64,000 nucleotides of DNA from Dichotomocladium elegans (taxonomy: Eukaryota; Mucoromycota; Mucoromycetes; Mucorales; Lichtheimiaceae). Numbering within the stretch: the stretch's first letter is position 1; every line of letters starts with the position of its first letter. The translations under genes and the position numbers were made by a program. Location: positions 248,001-312,000 of the forward strand of contig JAIXMN010000013.1 in assembly GCA_025716815.1 (NCBI GenBank). The letters run 5' to 3'. Positions 1-12,359 of this stretch are shown piece after piece. The notes under the pieces were generated by a model that saw nothing but the letters and a program-made list of their open reading frames with translations, was not told where the DNA came from and did no database searches.

Positions 1-1625
1 AGTGTTCTTCCCTAAACCAATATCAAACACCGCGTTTCACAGTACTATGAATACCAAAAGCAAGAACGACCCTTGAAGCAATGCTCTCACTACGTGAACA
101 TTACCAAAACGGGTCTCAACTTCTACCCAAACACTGTCCATGAAATGAACGAACCATATCAGTCCACGGATGTATGTAAAGGTTAATATTACTGATCATC
201 AGCTCTGATTTTTAGGGCTGCCACAGTACGAAAACGTATCTAATGAGATGATTTAAATTATGATACTGTACTTTATTTTCACACTACCGATACTCTGATG
301 CCAGATATTTCTGTGACCCGGCTGCCGAAGCTCCCAGTCGATTTCCAGGGCGGTCTCTATCACCAGGCGCCTGAAAGCGGAAAACGTAAGAGGAAGAACG
401 ATCCATCAGGCTGTGAAGCCCATGCGAGATCAACAGGACCAGCATTTTCCCCCGTTTGGTCTTTATATGTGATTCTATTTCTTTGCCGAACCTAATATTA
501 AGCAGTATATTTTGTTACCATCAATGTGTTCATTCAATTGTTGGTCATCACTTTTCTTTCTTACGTACATTCTATTGAGTTAGCTCTAGAGACACTTTAT
601 GACTTTTTTTTTGCGTGTACTCATCTACATTCACTCGGTCATTCCTCCGATCAGACTACGTGTTACGTAAATCATGCCAAAGTTTTAAGTCATGCTTCAC
701 AGCATCGATTTTGGTTCAGCTGCGCAAAAGGCGTTTGCTTTATTATGTCATTGATATCTGTTATGTGATAGTGGCAAGTCGTTCTCGATTAGATTTATAC
801 TGGACAGCTGATAGTGGTTTGAGAACAGCTTTAGTCTAACCGTCGGATTAACGTGCACGCCCTCTGGCGGGAAGAACTTTGGCATAAGCAACGATGGTAG
901 CAAGGGCTAATACGGCGAGCATCACAATACCATTGCGGTATCGTACAGGGAACGGCTTCGAGTTGCTGGAGCTTGGAAAACACATGTTGGCCTTTTTTTA
1001 TGTGTTTTGTTTTGTCTCGTCGACTTGTTTTATTTATACTGTCGCATGGCTAAATCTAAACAAAGACCCTCCACCATTGACTACTTTCGGGCTTCCATCT
1101 CTGTTGTCAGTTTTGACCACTTCAGCGTTTGCTGAGTTTGAGGTTCCGGCATCTACTTTTGCTTAGTCCCATTCAAACTTGGTGTTGTACGGATAACCCG
1201 GCAACTCATATACATTTTTATTTATCTGAACTTTTTTGCCCTCTTTGTTGTGTTGTTACTTGCGGATATCGCATTGTACCTTTTGCTGAATGCTTTCGAG
1301 AAAATGAGGGAACGAGAGGGGATGAATATAAACCGGATTCAACTTCCCTCGCACACGAATGCATAGATTGCATATGCTTGTCTCATCAGGTATTATTCAT
1401 CTTAAAGAGGTAATTAAAAGTTGAGTCATGTTCAATTCATACGCCCCACTCAATTTTTCGAACCTCGGTGGAGGAGTCCAAAATAGGATATTTCGCACAC
1501 CCAAATCTATTATTTAGATTATGAGGTACACAATGCTTGAGTAAACCATCTTTCTCTTTCACACACCTAACACCTTTCTCTCTCTAATCCTCACACCATC
1601 CTTTGACTATAATACTACTCTTACA
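1..1625. other. Intergenic, no supported gene
   Basis: Only short open frames without splice support or recognisable domains are present. The last 100 bases before the hydrolase start are pyrimidine-rich (CTTTCTCTCT-like), which suits a fungal promoter or 5' leader. No transposon ends were recognised here. Confidence 0.5.
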
Positions 1626-2797
1626 ATGTTTTTATCACGGCCATGGATAGGTGCGATGGTAGTCGGTTTCTGGTCCTCCATACTGCTCCGGGGCAGTCAA
1701 AACCCAAAATCCGCATTGCCATCACTTCGCGTCAACCCTTCAGATTCGTACACCCTTGACTTCTATCCAGGGGGTCATTTCCTCGAGCTTCCCCAGGGAA
1801 TTATGCGCTACTGGTTATTCGGTAATCCCAAAGGAGAACGTGTGGTTCTCGTACACGGTATAAGTTCTGGTGCTGTGACATACGATAAGCTAGCAAGAGA
1901 TCTTGTGCGTCAAACAGCACGACGCGGGAGAAACATAGTGTGATGATGTTTTTCCTATCGGATATTTATATGCGCATGTATATGGATTAGGTGGACGAAG
2001 GATTTCATGTGCTTGTTTATGACCTATGGGGAAGAGGGTACTCGGACGCTCCTCCCGCAAATTATGACGATTCTCTGTACACAATTCAGCTCGCTCTATT
2101 ATTGCAGAAGGTTGGATGGACTAAGGCCCATGTGGTTGGCGTGTCTCTAGGAGGTGGTATTGCTACCTCGTTTTCGGCAGTATACCCGGAATTGGTGGAT
2201 AAGCTAGTTCTCATAGCTCCAGTGGGTCTAATGGAGTCATCCCCATATGTCCGTTATGCCAAAATACTTCGCATCGCGCATCTCCGGCCACTTCTCCACT
2301 CTGCCTGGTTCAGACAGGCTGCCATTGTGTGCATCAATCGCTTTTATCAGATGGCCCGCAGTCCCGAGAGCAAGCAGTCAGCTGAATTTGAGAAGCTTGC
2401 TACCGCCGTATTTTCACAATTTTCAGGTCACGCGGGTTTCTTCCATGCAGTGACCAGCACCGTAATGGACTTCCCGTTTGATGGACTCGCCGACCGTTAC
2501 CGCCTTGTTGCCAAGCATGATATACCTGTGTTGGTGATCTGGGGGGATAAAGACAAGGTATTGCAAGAAACAGAAAGGAGGAAATAATGGTTGGACAGTT
2601 TTCTAAAAAAAAAGGGGGGGGCGGACTGCGTTGGTGGCGGCGTTGTTACCATGTAGACTGTACCCTTTCATGACTCGCAGCGGCTTCAGGAGATCATGCC
2701 TAAGGCACGACTCATCCGATATGAAGGATCCGGTCATGATGTGATCATTACGCGTTACCAATCTGTCGATCAAGATATTATCGAGTTCTTGAAATAA
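1626..2797 (+). CDS. Alpha/beta-hydrolase fold protein, three exons
   Basis: Exons 1626-1904, 1991-2557 and 2681-2797 (introns of 86 and 123 bp, both phase 0) give 320 residues. Visible fold landmarks are VLVHG near residue 76, which precedes the oxyanion loop, the nucleophile elbow GVSLGG (Ser145), the acid strand VIWGDKD (Asp279) and the histidine loop GSGHD (His301), so the Ser-Asp-His triad is complete and in order. The N-terminus begins with a hydrophobic stretch (MVVGFWSSILL) that could anchor or target it to a membrane. The family covers epoxide hydrolases, lipases and haloperoxidase-like esterases; the substrate cannot be told from the sequence. The start is the first ATG after a pyrimidine-rich leader. 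The second intron holds in-frame stops, so splicing is required to reach the catalytic His. Confidence 0.85.
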
Positions 2798-3586
2798 TAC
2801 TGATGATACATCTTTTACCGAAAACAGAACTGTCGAGACAGATTTATCGATTCGGAAGATGCATATTTTTAAAGAGCGGTTAGTTTACTTGGCCGGATAT
2901 GCCGGACTTGGCATTCCGATTCCGTATTTTGGCTACTCCTTATACGAATTTCCAAGGAAGGCACTTGTACTTTGATGTGTATGATTGTTATTCCGCATTG
3001 AAGGGGGGGGGTTATTTCATCACTGCTGCACATATACCAAAGGGAGAATCATGTATAGTGCTTCCAACTTCTTCCACTCCGAAGACCTGTTTGCTTATAA
3101 CTTAGCACCTTGTTTTCTTCGCCACTCCTTTTTTTCTTTTCTCTCTCTCTCTCTCTCTCTCTTTTAGTAAAAGAGAAACAAGACAGCTTAAATAATCCAC
3201 ATATCTACTTCCTCACCTCAAATAGTCCTTGGCGGCACTGCGCGGAGAAAGAGAATAAAAAAAAAGGATTATACATACATACTCTATGTAAAAATAAGTC
3301 TGCTTTTCGCTGCAGGAGCCGCTTAGGTCGGTATTAGGGGTTTATTACGGTGTGAGACATTATCTATTTGCAACCCCATCATCATGTGCACATCCTCCCA
3401 ACCATCTCGATCTGTTTTTTTATCCGTCGGTGGCAATTCGTTTTATCCTTTCATCCATTTCTTTATCCTGTTGCATCTCTTTATTACTCAAACATAATGT
3501 TTCTGATCTGTCACCCATCTCTGTCCATTTGCTTGAAGTCGAAATGGTCTTCTTTGGTTTCTAAGCTTACTTCGGATTCTCACAGC
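2798..3586. other. Spacer between hydrolase and small gene, with (CT)n
   Basis: No coding region was recognised. A pure CT dinucleotide run lies at 3141-3162 and the segment just before the next gene is pyrimidine-rich, as expected of a fungal promoter/leader. Confidence 0.5.
3141..3162. repeat. (CT)n microsatellite
   Basis: Eleven uninterrupted CT units in the spacer upstream of the gene at 3587. Confidence 0.9.
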
Positions 3587-4110
3587 ATGAAAAGCAGCAA
3601 TCACCGCTCTGCAACGATAATCCAACCACCTATTGACCCAAGCTCTCTATCCTGCTCTAATGCCGCAAGTCAACGTCGGAAGAACTCAAATGCATCAGAA
3701 GTCATGTCGCTGTTGTTTCGAAGGCGTGGGTCAAATGCTTCCTCCTCGTCTCAAGAAGAGAAATGCCTGTCTGCCTCTGAGATCCAGAAAATGTTGGATA
3801 ATGCCGAAGATCTCTATGCTTTCGCACTTGATGAGGTAAGAGGTCTAGTCGCAGGGCTCCTTTATCTCAATAACAAGCTCACGCCGTGCTCTAATTATTT
3901 AAGCTCAATTTTGCGTCGGACTCATGGGGATCTTTATACTATGAAGGAGACCAGATTTCGGCGCGTGAGGCGATTGATAACTGTACAAACGCTTTCATGC
4001 AAGTCTTGCACCAGACTCAAGATCATCAACGCTCTCAGCTGCACGCATCTATCACTCCAAAGTTGGCTAGGCTAGAAGAGCAATACAATGCATTACCGCC
4101 AATCCCTTGA
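3587..4110 (+). CDS. Small protein of unknown function, two exons
   Basis: Exons 3587-3835 and 3904-4110 flank a 68-bp phase-0 GTAAG...AAG intron and give 151 residues. The first half is serine- and asparagine-rich and probably disordered. The second half looks folded and mostly helical: SASEIQKMLDNAEDLYAFAL runs across the intron into NFASDSWGSLYYEGDQIS, followed by a helix ending LARLEEQYNALPPIP just before the stop. The way the acidic/aromatic segment continues across the splice supports the model. The frame is open further upstream, but that part translates to leader-like residues, so the ATG at 3587 was chosen. I do not recognise the family; it has no signal peptide or membrane segment. 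Confidence 0.65.
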
Positions 4111-5420
4111 AAAGATCTTTTCCCGTTTTCTACCTCTCCTTTTTTTTGTGCTCTGTATATATAATAGCTTTATTCTGTCCTTGTCCTCTTGTGTGCTTTC
4201 CATCAAAAAAAAAAGTTCATGCCCGCTTATAGCCCCAATATATCGCAATATATTGTATAATCCCTTCACTATCCATGGAGCACACTCGTTACCACATTTG
4301 GCACAAACTGCATCTACTTACGTGTGCTTCTCATTCGCTCGCCAGCACAGTCAAAAGAACCAATAAGTTGCCATCGATTACTGTTTAATCATGGCTCATG
4401 CTGAAGAAAAAGACATTTGGTATAATTTCACGAAGAACATGTCATACATAGTATGCATTTACCCTTGCAATTGTGCATGTGCATATGTACAGTATTATTA
4501 TCAAAGAACAAAGAATAATTCGAGATATTCGTCAGTTAATATCTGAACCTTCTTTATATGACATCACTTAACCGTGAAGGCTACCCAAATGTGCAATTAC
4601 GGTATCAATTGCGGAAGAACTAAAGAAAATAGGTTGGGATTGTTGTTGAACATTGAAGTCCAAGACTGCCCCGGAAGTATTGGAGGGAGGAGGGGCGCAG
4701 AGAGACAAAAGTGACTTCAGCAAATCCAAAGGCCTATTTCTCTTCGCTCTCCCGAAGCTTCATTCAAATAAACAAGGTGTATCTATTAACGGTCGCAAAT
4801 GTAATATTTCCGCAGCCTGAAGCAAGCCAGTCTGGCAGATCCATAAACCATGTTGAGGGACAAGAAAGAAAGAAAGAAAGAAAGAAAGAGACCGTATTTG
4901 GTCAAGGAAGCGGCTGACATTTATGCACAGCAGTCGCCACTATTTATCTACAGTGGATATGGATGTTCCGATTATGTGCTGTTGTGTGTACATACCAATG
5001 GTTTTGAACACCTTGGCAGTATCTTTTGGCTTCATGGCACCGACCTCAAATAGGCTACGAGGACAACAAGTATATCAATCCTATAGGTAATGTATATCTG
5101 GAAGACGCATGACTTTCTGGGTGCCAAGAGGAAACTGTTCCAAGGAAGCTCGTTCATTGGCTCTACCAATCTAGATCCAGCAGGCAATTTGTACCGAGCA
5201 CGCAGTAAATACTGTAGAAGCTGAGACATAGCACATAGCATACAGTGCGTCATCACCGGACTTAATTTACATTATCGTACCGTCTCCTGACAGACAATTT
5301 CTATGGTTTAATCATGTTACTGTAAGACCTGCACAATGTATGGTGACGTTCTTTGAAGGGTCTGGATGGCGCACAAAGGAGCATTGACGATACCACATCA
5401 TAAAACAGCAGAAAATTGTA
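4111..5420. other. Gene-free spacer with a GAAA repeat
   Basis: No convincing coding frame was found. A GAAA tetranucleotide run occupies about 4864-4889. The right edge is the target site of the MITE at 5421. Confidence 0.5.
4864..4889. repeat. (GAAA)n microsatellite
   Basis: Six or more tandem GAAA units in intergenic sequence. Confidence 0.85.
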
Positions 5421-5576
5421 CAGTGACCGCCCGTTATAGTGATACCCTCGGTTCCAGGAAATCGCATCACTAAAACGAATTGGAATAAGCCCTACCTGGC
5501 AATTTTGTTCTTCATAAAGTGTATCGCTATAACGAATTATCATTATAACGAATACCACTATAACGGGCGGCCACTG
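5421..5576. mobile_element. Pogo/Tigger-like MITE with TA target duplication
   Basis: A 156-bp non-coding element. The left end CAGTGACCGCCCGTTATAG and the reverse complement of the right end, CAGTGGCCGCCCGTTATAG, differ at one position, and the arms keep matching inward for several more bases. A TA dinucleotide abuts each end (5419-5420 and 5577-5578), the target duplication of the Tc1/mariner/pogo superfamily. The right arm contains repeated TATAACGAAT units, a feature common in pogo-type termini. There is no transposase, so it must have been mobilised in trans. Confidence 0.85.
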
Positions 5577-5793
5577 TACTGGGTCTGTATGCATAAAAGC
5601 AGAGTGTGTGTGATTGTTATGTGTACGTGCGGGGTTTATATTATACTGTCTTCTTGTCTCCTTCCTTTTCTCTACATAGCGTTTTTCCAGTGGATATGAT
5701 ATTGAGGTATAGTACAGCACATGCAATATTGTGAACCCTCCAGACCACGTACTGGTGTTCCTTCATCTGCTTCCTTTCTTTCATGATGGCTTG

Positions 5794-7131
5794 TTACGAC
5801 TGTTTGCACTCCGGAGCATTTTCTTTCTTTGCCGTGTCCTAAAATGACCCATAATTAGCAAAAACGTTAAACTTGGTATATGGCTTAAAACTTACAATAT
5901 CATCATCATCATCGTCGTCGTCATCGTCGTCGTCGTCGTCATTATTATCATCGTCGTCATTGTCATCATCATCATCATCATCATCATCGCTTTCGTCCTC
6001 CTGGTACAATGGTGTGTCTTTAGGCCACGGTAGTACATAGCCATAAAATCACCGTACCTCATCAAAATCCTCGTATTCTAAAGCCTTGCCTGTGAAGTAA
6101 TCAATAGCACGAGGGATGATCTTGTCCTTAAACTCCTCGCCAGTTTCGTAATCAACCTCAAGTTTGGCATCCAGACCCTCAGCCTCCTCAACATCCAGCC
6201 CCTCCTCACTGTTCGGAAACTCTGGCGGACTGAAGAATCTGAAGAAGGTGTCTGCAGGCACGGTGCGCTTGACGACACGTGTTTTATTGGTACCTAGATA
6301 CGGGTTTCCAGTGTTACACAGACATTCTTCGCTCCTTCCATGACGTGTCCGAGGATTATAGAGCATAATTACCTTTGTGGCGCTGTTTCTTGGTCTCGAT
6401 CTTGAAAGTCAGGTCCTTGCCCTCCTTCCAGTGGATCGTGCACCCCTCTGCGTGGTCGTACACGAAATCGCCATCGTATGCTTGATCTTGGTAATAGTAG
6501 GTTTTGGTGAGAACCTTGTCGGTGAAATATTCGTTCCCATCAGCAAATTCAAATTCAAGTCTGAAGCCTGGTCTGTCCATATATGATAGACGAATGTCGA
6601 TCAAATGTCTTAAGGCTCCCTCATCCTGGTGAGTGATGATCTCCGAGATCTGAGGGTGGTTCTTAAGAGTAGTAAGCCAGAACTCGGGAATGCCTCTCAC
6701 ATCATCCTTCTCATCGCCGTGCGCTGACGTCTCATACTTCGGTAGCTTGATACCACCACTGGCGCCGTCGCTGTCGCGATCTGTCTCTTCTCCCAAAGCT
6801 ACCTCTTCGTTGGTCGGTTCATATAAGCCTTGAACCACCTGCGCCCTCTTGGTATACAATGGCATGTACAGTGCAAGGTATTTTTTCTCCAAGGCCAAAA
6901 CCTCTTCTTGAAAACGACCTTCAAGCTCCGAGTGTTTCTGCTGGAGGCACTGGAGACCATGGATACGGCGCTTGACGGAAATAGGCAACGACTCGGCCAT
7001 CGAACACTTGCCGAACCTTCCTCGAGCAAATGATAAAATGTTGCTTTTTTCTCCAGAACGACCTACGTGTGTTTAATAATGCCTTTTAAAAAACTCTGCT
7101 CTTCTACTAGCGAAACAGGCGGAAAAGCCTG

Positions 7132-7163
<32 letters not shown>

Positions 7164-7331
7164 TTCCATACCAGCCTCTCCGATTTCCGCAATGCTAGAT
7201 ATGCTTGGGTGGAAGTTGGATGCAATCGGCGCAGGAGTGCTAGGTGTGTTTTGGGGAGTCGGTGCGGCAAACGGCCCCTGCTTTCGATTACTGATGCCTA
7301 CGCTTGACGCTGGAGGAAATGGTGTGGGCAT
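5794..7331 (-). CDS. NAP1: Nucleosome assembly protein NAP1, five exons
   Basis: Histone chaperone that binds H2A-H2B, shuttles them into the nucleus and assembles nucleosomes. Exons on the minus strand: 7331-7172, 7062-6373, 6293-6058, 6000-5896 and 5838-5794, giving 411 residues; all four introns (109, 79, 57 and 57 bp) are in phase. Exon 1 carries the fungal NAP1 N-terminal signature APTPQNTP. The second exon holds the long dimerisation helix (ESLPISVKRR onward, LEKKYLALY) and the NAP earmuff fold; exon 3 continues it through DTFFRFFSPPEFP. Exon 4 is an almost pure Asp/Asn acidic tail encoded by a GAT/GAC repeat. Exon 5 ends in CKQS, a CaaX-type farnesylation box as in yeast Nap1. It shares a divergent spacer with the NIC96 gene. 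Confidence 0.95.
7137..7163. repeat. (TA)n microsatellite inside NAP1 intron 1
   Basis: An uninterrupted TA run of about 13 units lies between NAP1 exons 1 and 2, close to the intron 1 donor. Confidence 0.9.
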
Positions 7332-8053
7332 TTACGTGTTAAACTAATCCCATCTACCATTAAAGGGCGATGGACTTACACGCTGGTTTATCCATAACAA
7401 GAAGTTAAAGGTCTTGGTGAGGAAAAAGAAAAGGAAGAAGAAAAAGAAGAAAAAGTAACGTCTCTGTCCTCCGACTAAACGAACCCCTCTCTCTCTCCCT
7501 CCCTTGCACTTCCTCTTACAGGATGTTTGAAAGAACAATTGAGCACCACCCAAAGTCACACGAACATATAGTTAGCGTCTACAAAGTCATTCTATGCCGC
7601 CCAAATGCATCTGCCAATTGGAAAGACGGGAAGGAGCGACGAGAAGAGTAATTCAAACACCACCAAGTCATTGAAACGGAAAACCTGGATAAATCATCTC
7701 ACCCGGTCTCCGTGGATCTTATAGCCTACGTAAACTTGACTAACGCTTACTGACATCACTAGACTGCTCTACTGGAAAGAACAATGGAGTGGGGGATTCC
7801 GGTGCAACTTTTCCCTTGGCCAAATTGACTAAAAATAACAGCATTTCCATACACGTCTGATATCTTCCCCAAAAGGCAGAATACAACCGGTCCACCGCCG
7901 TCACTTTACGTCTACCTGTCTGAGAGTTGGTAACGAAAAATTCCCAAGTCGAGGCAACGGTTTTTTTTTCTTTTTTTTTTCATCTCAGCTTTCATTATAC
8001 ATATCTTCCAACCTCATACTTCCACTATATTTTAGTGCAGAAATCATATTCCA
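7332..8053. promoter_or_regulatory. Divergent promoter region of NAP1 and NIC96
   Basis: These 722 bp separate two head-to-head housekeeping genes. The sequence holds A/G-rich tracts on the NAP1 side and T-rich tracts just upstream of the NIC96 ATG (poly-T blocks near 7961-7980). No coding frame was found. Assignment as a promoter is from gene orientation; no specific factor site was identified. Confidence 0.6.
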
Positions 8054-11000
8054 ATGTCCAGCGAGATTTTCAAACAACTTTACGAGAGTTCAAAGTTATT
8101 GGTAGCCCCTAACGCTTGGGATCGCGCTTCCAACTTTGAACGCGGCATCGACTTAGTCGATACTGAGACGCGACTCTTGTTCACCAACAATAAAGCTAAT
8201 CTAAACGAACAAACCAATGCGTAAGCCACCTTGTAGCTTACTACATTATTAAATCTGATCCATTCGCCGTTCATCAATAGCCATTTCTTTCTAGCACGAA
8301 ACGGTATTAACAGCCAGGATTTGGCTCAGGAACTTGAAACTGTCGATACACATCGTCTGTTTGAAGCGAACGATTCAATCAATGATATTGATGTTGAGGT
8401 AATCTTTTATAAATGGTGCCAAATTGTATGCCAGAGCGACGCACACTAATAGAACGCATGCCTTTTGATTTAGAAATGCCTTCAACAAGCGCATGAGCGC
8501 ATCATTATCGATACGATCGAAGAATGTAGACATAACGTAAGACGACTTCTTCTCTTCCACTTCATTTCGCTAACGAAGAGAGCAATGGCTTTAGGCTTGT
8601 GTGGATTTCGAAGATTGCAACGAACGCGTTATGGAAATCAACTGGAACAACGTGCAGAGACAAATATTAGAGGAATGGGATCATCATCAAGACGCTGGTT
8701 TTCTTATGCGCGGTGATAACTCGATTTTCGGTAATAGCATGGTGAGTTAAAGCATTCCTCATGACCGTACTATGGTCTTTAATGCTGATACGACTGCTTA
8801 TGCCTTATCGTATTATAGCCTGAACCGCTTCGTCGACGTATCGCAGATTATGCTGGAATTGTATCACGCCTCAATGACGCGAGAGTCCAAGGCAACGCAT
8901 TCCCTCTGGTTGAGGAGTTTAGCAAACTGACAAAGCCATCGGATTCAAATCGAGTAAGTATGAGAATAACTGGTAAAAGCGAGGAAAAAGAGAATGGATA
9001 CTGATCCAATGTAGTTTCAGGCTCGTGATATGGCCACGGATGCGTGGGAACTCATCGATATTCTTGCTGAAGAAGGCATTCGCGGCTCTTCCGAAGTGTT
9101 TCCCGCGCATATTGGTGCGTTAAATGCGCGTAGAAAGCTCATCGGCGCGGCGAAGCGCTGGCTGGAGAAGCAGTAAGTTAAACTTTGCGATATTAAGATC
9201 GTATTAAACGCCTGACACAATATTTTGTAGGTTTGTCCAGTATATCGATTACGTCCTATATAAGAATGCGATCCAAATACCGGCCGGGGGTGGCCTGTCA
9301 CCAGCTGTATGCACAAGAGCTTTTATGCGATATACCTTCAGAAAAAACGCAGGCTGGACGGACCCTCGATTTGAGGTAAGTATCCATCTGACTTACTATG
9401 ATTCGTGTCAGGTGCATTGACTATTCTACTAGATTGTCAATGACACACCTATTTGGACATATGTGTATCTTCTTATCCGTAGCGGCCACGATAATATTGC
9501 TCTCGAATACGTAGAGGATAACAAAGACCTCTTTTCCACTGAACCTCGCTTTATTCAGTATTTCCGTGAATATGTAGAATCACCCGAGAAACGGTATGTT
9601 AAAGCTGGGAACACTACCGGGGGTATCCAATATTCTAAACTAGCAATAGATTGCGAAAGGCCACCCGAGATGCTGTTCTTGCTGATTACCAGCAGCTCGA
9701 GTACGGCCAACGGACAGTCGATCCCTACAAATTGATTATCTACAAAATTATTGGCCGGTGCGAGTTGAGCAAAAAGAGCAATCAGGATGTGATCAAATCC
9801 ACGGAAGATTACATGTGGCTACAGGTAAATGATCAAGCTCAGCGCTGTGTGGAATGATACTGAGTCAGATATGTGTGGCAGCTCACACTTGTACGCGAAA
9901 GCACGGATGCTGAGGAGTTTGGATATGAGCGGTACCGTTTGAGTGATCTGCAAAAAATGATGACAAATATCGGACCGAAGCGCTTCGATCCTGACGGAAA
10001 TAGCCCCTTCAACTATTTCAAAGTTCTTCTGTTAACTTTACAATTCGAGCGAGCTATCGACTACCTGTATAAGAACGAAAAAAGTCGTATAGAAGCTGTT
10101 CATTTTGCCATTGCGCTCGCTTACCATGGCCTCCTTCATATCCCAGAAGATCCATTAGCTCCAACCATCGACCTTCGTAAGTAGAGTCAAATTATTAAGG
10201 GCTTTCTGTAATAACGAAGTTTATGATAGTGGTTTCTGGACAAGACGGGCAAGTTAAGATCAATTTCGCTCGCCTCATATACCAATACTCCCGGCTCTTT
10301 TCTACCGCTGATCCCAAAGATACATTACAATACTTTTATCTGCTGTCTTTATACTCTGATCAAGGGTGGTACGACACTGAAGATATGATCATGTTATGCC
10401 GCCAGTACGTTCGAGAACTTGTCCTCGGCAGCAAGGAACCTTTGACGATCTTAGGCACGCGTTCAGCAGAGTTCAAACGCAACGTAAGTTGACCTACAAG
10501 TAGATTATCGTAGTGCTTAATGAGCTAACTCTGGACTAGCAAGGGTTGTTAGACCAGCACAAGAAATTGATGGGCATAACAAGCGAACGAAGCTATGTTG
10601 AATCGATTCTATTGCCGGTTGCTGAAAAATATGCCCAAGATGGCCAGCTTTCTGACGCTATAGCGGTATATGAACTGACAGCAGTGAGTCCTACCATAGC
10701 AATATGCATTCGGCAAACAGGTTTGACCAACATGATGGTTAGGACTACAATCTGGTGATGGATATCCTTAACAAGCAACTTGGTGATGCACTACAACAGT
10801 CTTGCACATCATCTGACCAGGCGTTACAGCAACCGCAAGTTAATAACCACCTATCGGACGAGTATATCGTCAACTTGGCGCTCAGCACGCTCAAAAACTA
10901 TGAAAATCAGCAGCACATTGGCGCTCTAATCGAGGAATCAAAAAAGAACACCGTGTTCATACTCATTAACCTACTCCGATGCCGTAGCCTGTATTATGCG

Positions 11001-11461
11001 GGGGCATACGAACAAGCTTTACAGCTTGTCCGGGAAACCAATGTGATTCCATTTGAAAATAAGTATGGACAAGTTAAGGGAGCAGCCAAGCGCTTCACCA
11101 GTCTAGATGTGGCAATTACGAAGAATATACCGGATATATTGCTCATGGTGACTGACATGCTGTATAAACTATGGGAGGCATTTACGGGCTCTCAGTCATC
11201 TATTCAGCCTGCTGCAAAGCAGGTAGGTCTTTTTGAGAGAATCAAATTGATATATACGAATCTGACAATCTTCAAAACTTTAGACACTTGAAAGGATTGA
11301 AGAAAATATCCGATCTGTCCTGTCATTCATTGGAATGATTCAGTACAAGATGCCTGCCGACATGGTTACTAAGCTCAACAGGTACATCTTGCATTCTAAC
11401 TTAAGTCAAGAAACTCATATTTTTTCTCTTTTTCAGTATCTCCAGCAACATTTGTCGCTAG
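8054..11461 (+). CDS. NIC96: Nucleoporin Nic96/Nup93, fifteen exons
   Basis: Scaffold nucleoporin of the inner ring of the nuclear pore that anchors FG nucleoporins. Exons: 8054-8220, 8281-8398, 8474-8536, 8595-8741, 8819-8953, 9021-9172, 9231-9375, 9433-9593, 9650-9824, 9882-10176, 10230-10483, 10540-10683, 10743-11222, 11284-11381 and 11437-11461. All junctions keep frame and the product is 852 residues, close to the roughly 840 of yeast Nic96. Recognisable family landmarks are the N-terminal FERGLD-like segment (NFERGIDLVDTETRLLF), RNGINSQDLAQEL, NDTPIWTYVYLLIRSG, and the helical solenoid with FNYFKVLLLTLQFERAIDYL. It is almost entirely alpha-helical with no membrane segment. The last exon codes for only eight complete residues. 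Confidence 0.92.
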
Positions 11462-12062
11462 TCAATAAAAAAAGCAATGGCGCTTGGCGACGGGGAACTC
11501 AAGCTGCTAAACATTGGGTACCGTCAACATATCCCTGGAATAGCTGCCCTTTGATGAATTCAAATATATACTTTTTTTTTTACTAATCCATGTCCCAGGA
11601 CAAACCGACCTTTATTGTTTTGGACCAAGGAGTCTCCTGGTGCTCTTCAGAGAAAGAGATCAGCCTCCAATTAGATGAGCAAGGATAACTCTTATGCAAT
11701 CCTAATACAATCCAGGGTGTTGGATAAACCTAAGTTGGCTACTTTGGCCGTTTGGGGGGTATTGAAGGTTCCGACGGGTGTCAGGGTTAGGTAGGCATTG
11801 CTCCGATCCAGTTTCGCATCAACGAACGATCGGGGAAGCGAAGTTTCTCGGGCTCTGTCGTCATACGAACGGAGTTTTTTTTCTTTTTATGGGCACGCAC
11901 CTGACTTGAGGATTTCAGAAGTTTAAAAAAAAGTTTGTTCAACCCTTGGAAGAGTCTGATGCAACTTAAAAAAAAAAAAATTAACGTCTCACTTTTTTGT
12001 TTTTCTTTCCATGAACATCCCATCTTGACTAGCAAAGTCTCTTTATCACGTCTTTTTTACAA
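11462..12062. other. Spacer after NIC96
   Basis: No supported gene. Short poly-T and poly-A tracts occur, and a T-rich stretch (TCTTTATCACGTCTTTTTTAC) directly precedes the ATG at 12063. Confidence 0.5.
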
Positions 12063-12359
12063 ATGGCGTTCATCCAAAATGATATTGACCCCTTATATCT
12101 CCGAGAGGAGCATCTCAAACTATCCAGAGTGCAGAGTTCAGTGTCCTTAACGAGCGACACCTCTGTCGAAACTGACGGAGTTCTTGACAGGCCAGTTACG
12201 GAACATCAGCGCCAATGGTCTCAACATTACTTCCAGGCAGCATCGCGATTGTCGCCAGTGATTGCCATTAGAAGGTTCTTTAACTCGGCATCAACAGACA
12301 GCAGAGGCGCTTCGTCAAGGAAAGAAAACATCGATCGCCTGGTATCATTCTACCTATGA
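12063..12359 (+). CDS. Small hypothetical protein (98 residues)
   Basis: A single open frame with an ATG right after a pyrimidine-rich tract. The product is polar and has no signal peptide or membrane segment; it includes DPLYLREEHLKLSRVQSS near the start and a basic/serine-rich C-terminus. I recognise no family. An alternative 3' end is possible: a donor GTATCA at 12342 and an acceptor CAG ending at 12411 would swap the last residues for a different tail while keeping frame. The composition looks more like coding sequence than the surrounding AT-rich spacer. Confidence 0.45.
   Translation: MAFIQNDIDPLYLREEHLKLSRVQSSVSLTSDTSVETDGVLDRPVTEHQRQWSQHYFQAASRLSPVIAIRRFFNSASTDSRGASSRKENIDRLVSFYL

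Noticed and set aside
298..1413. Five overlapping plus-strand frames of 60-95 codons before the hydrolase gene
   Set aside because: No domain, no splice support, AT-rich and mutually overlapping; they look like chance frames.
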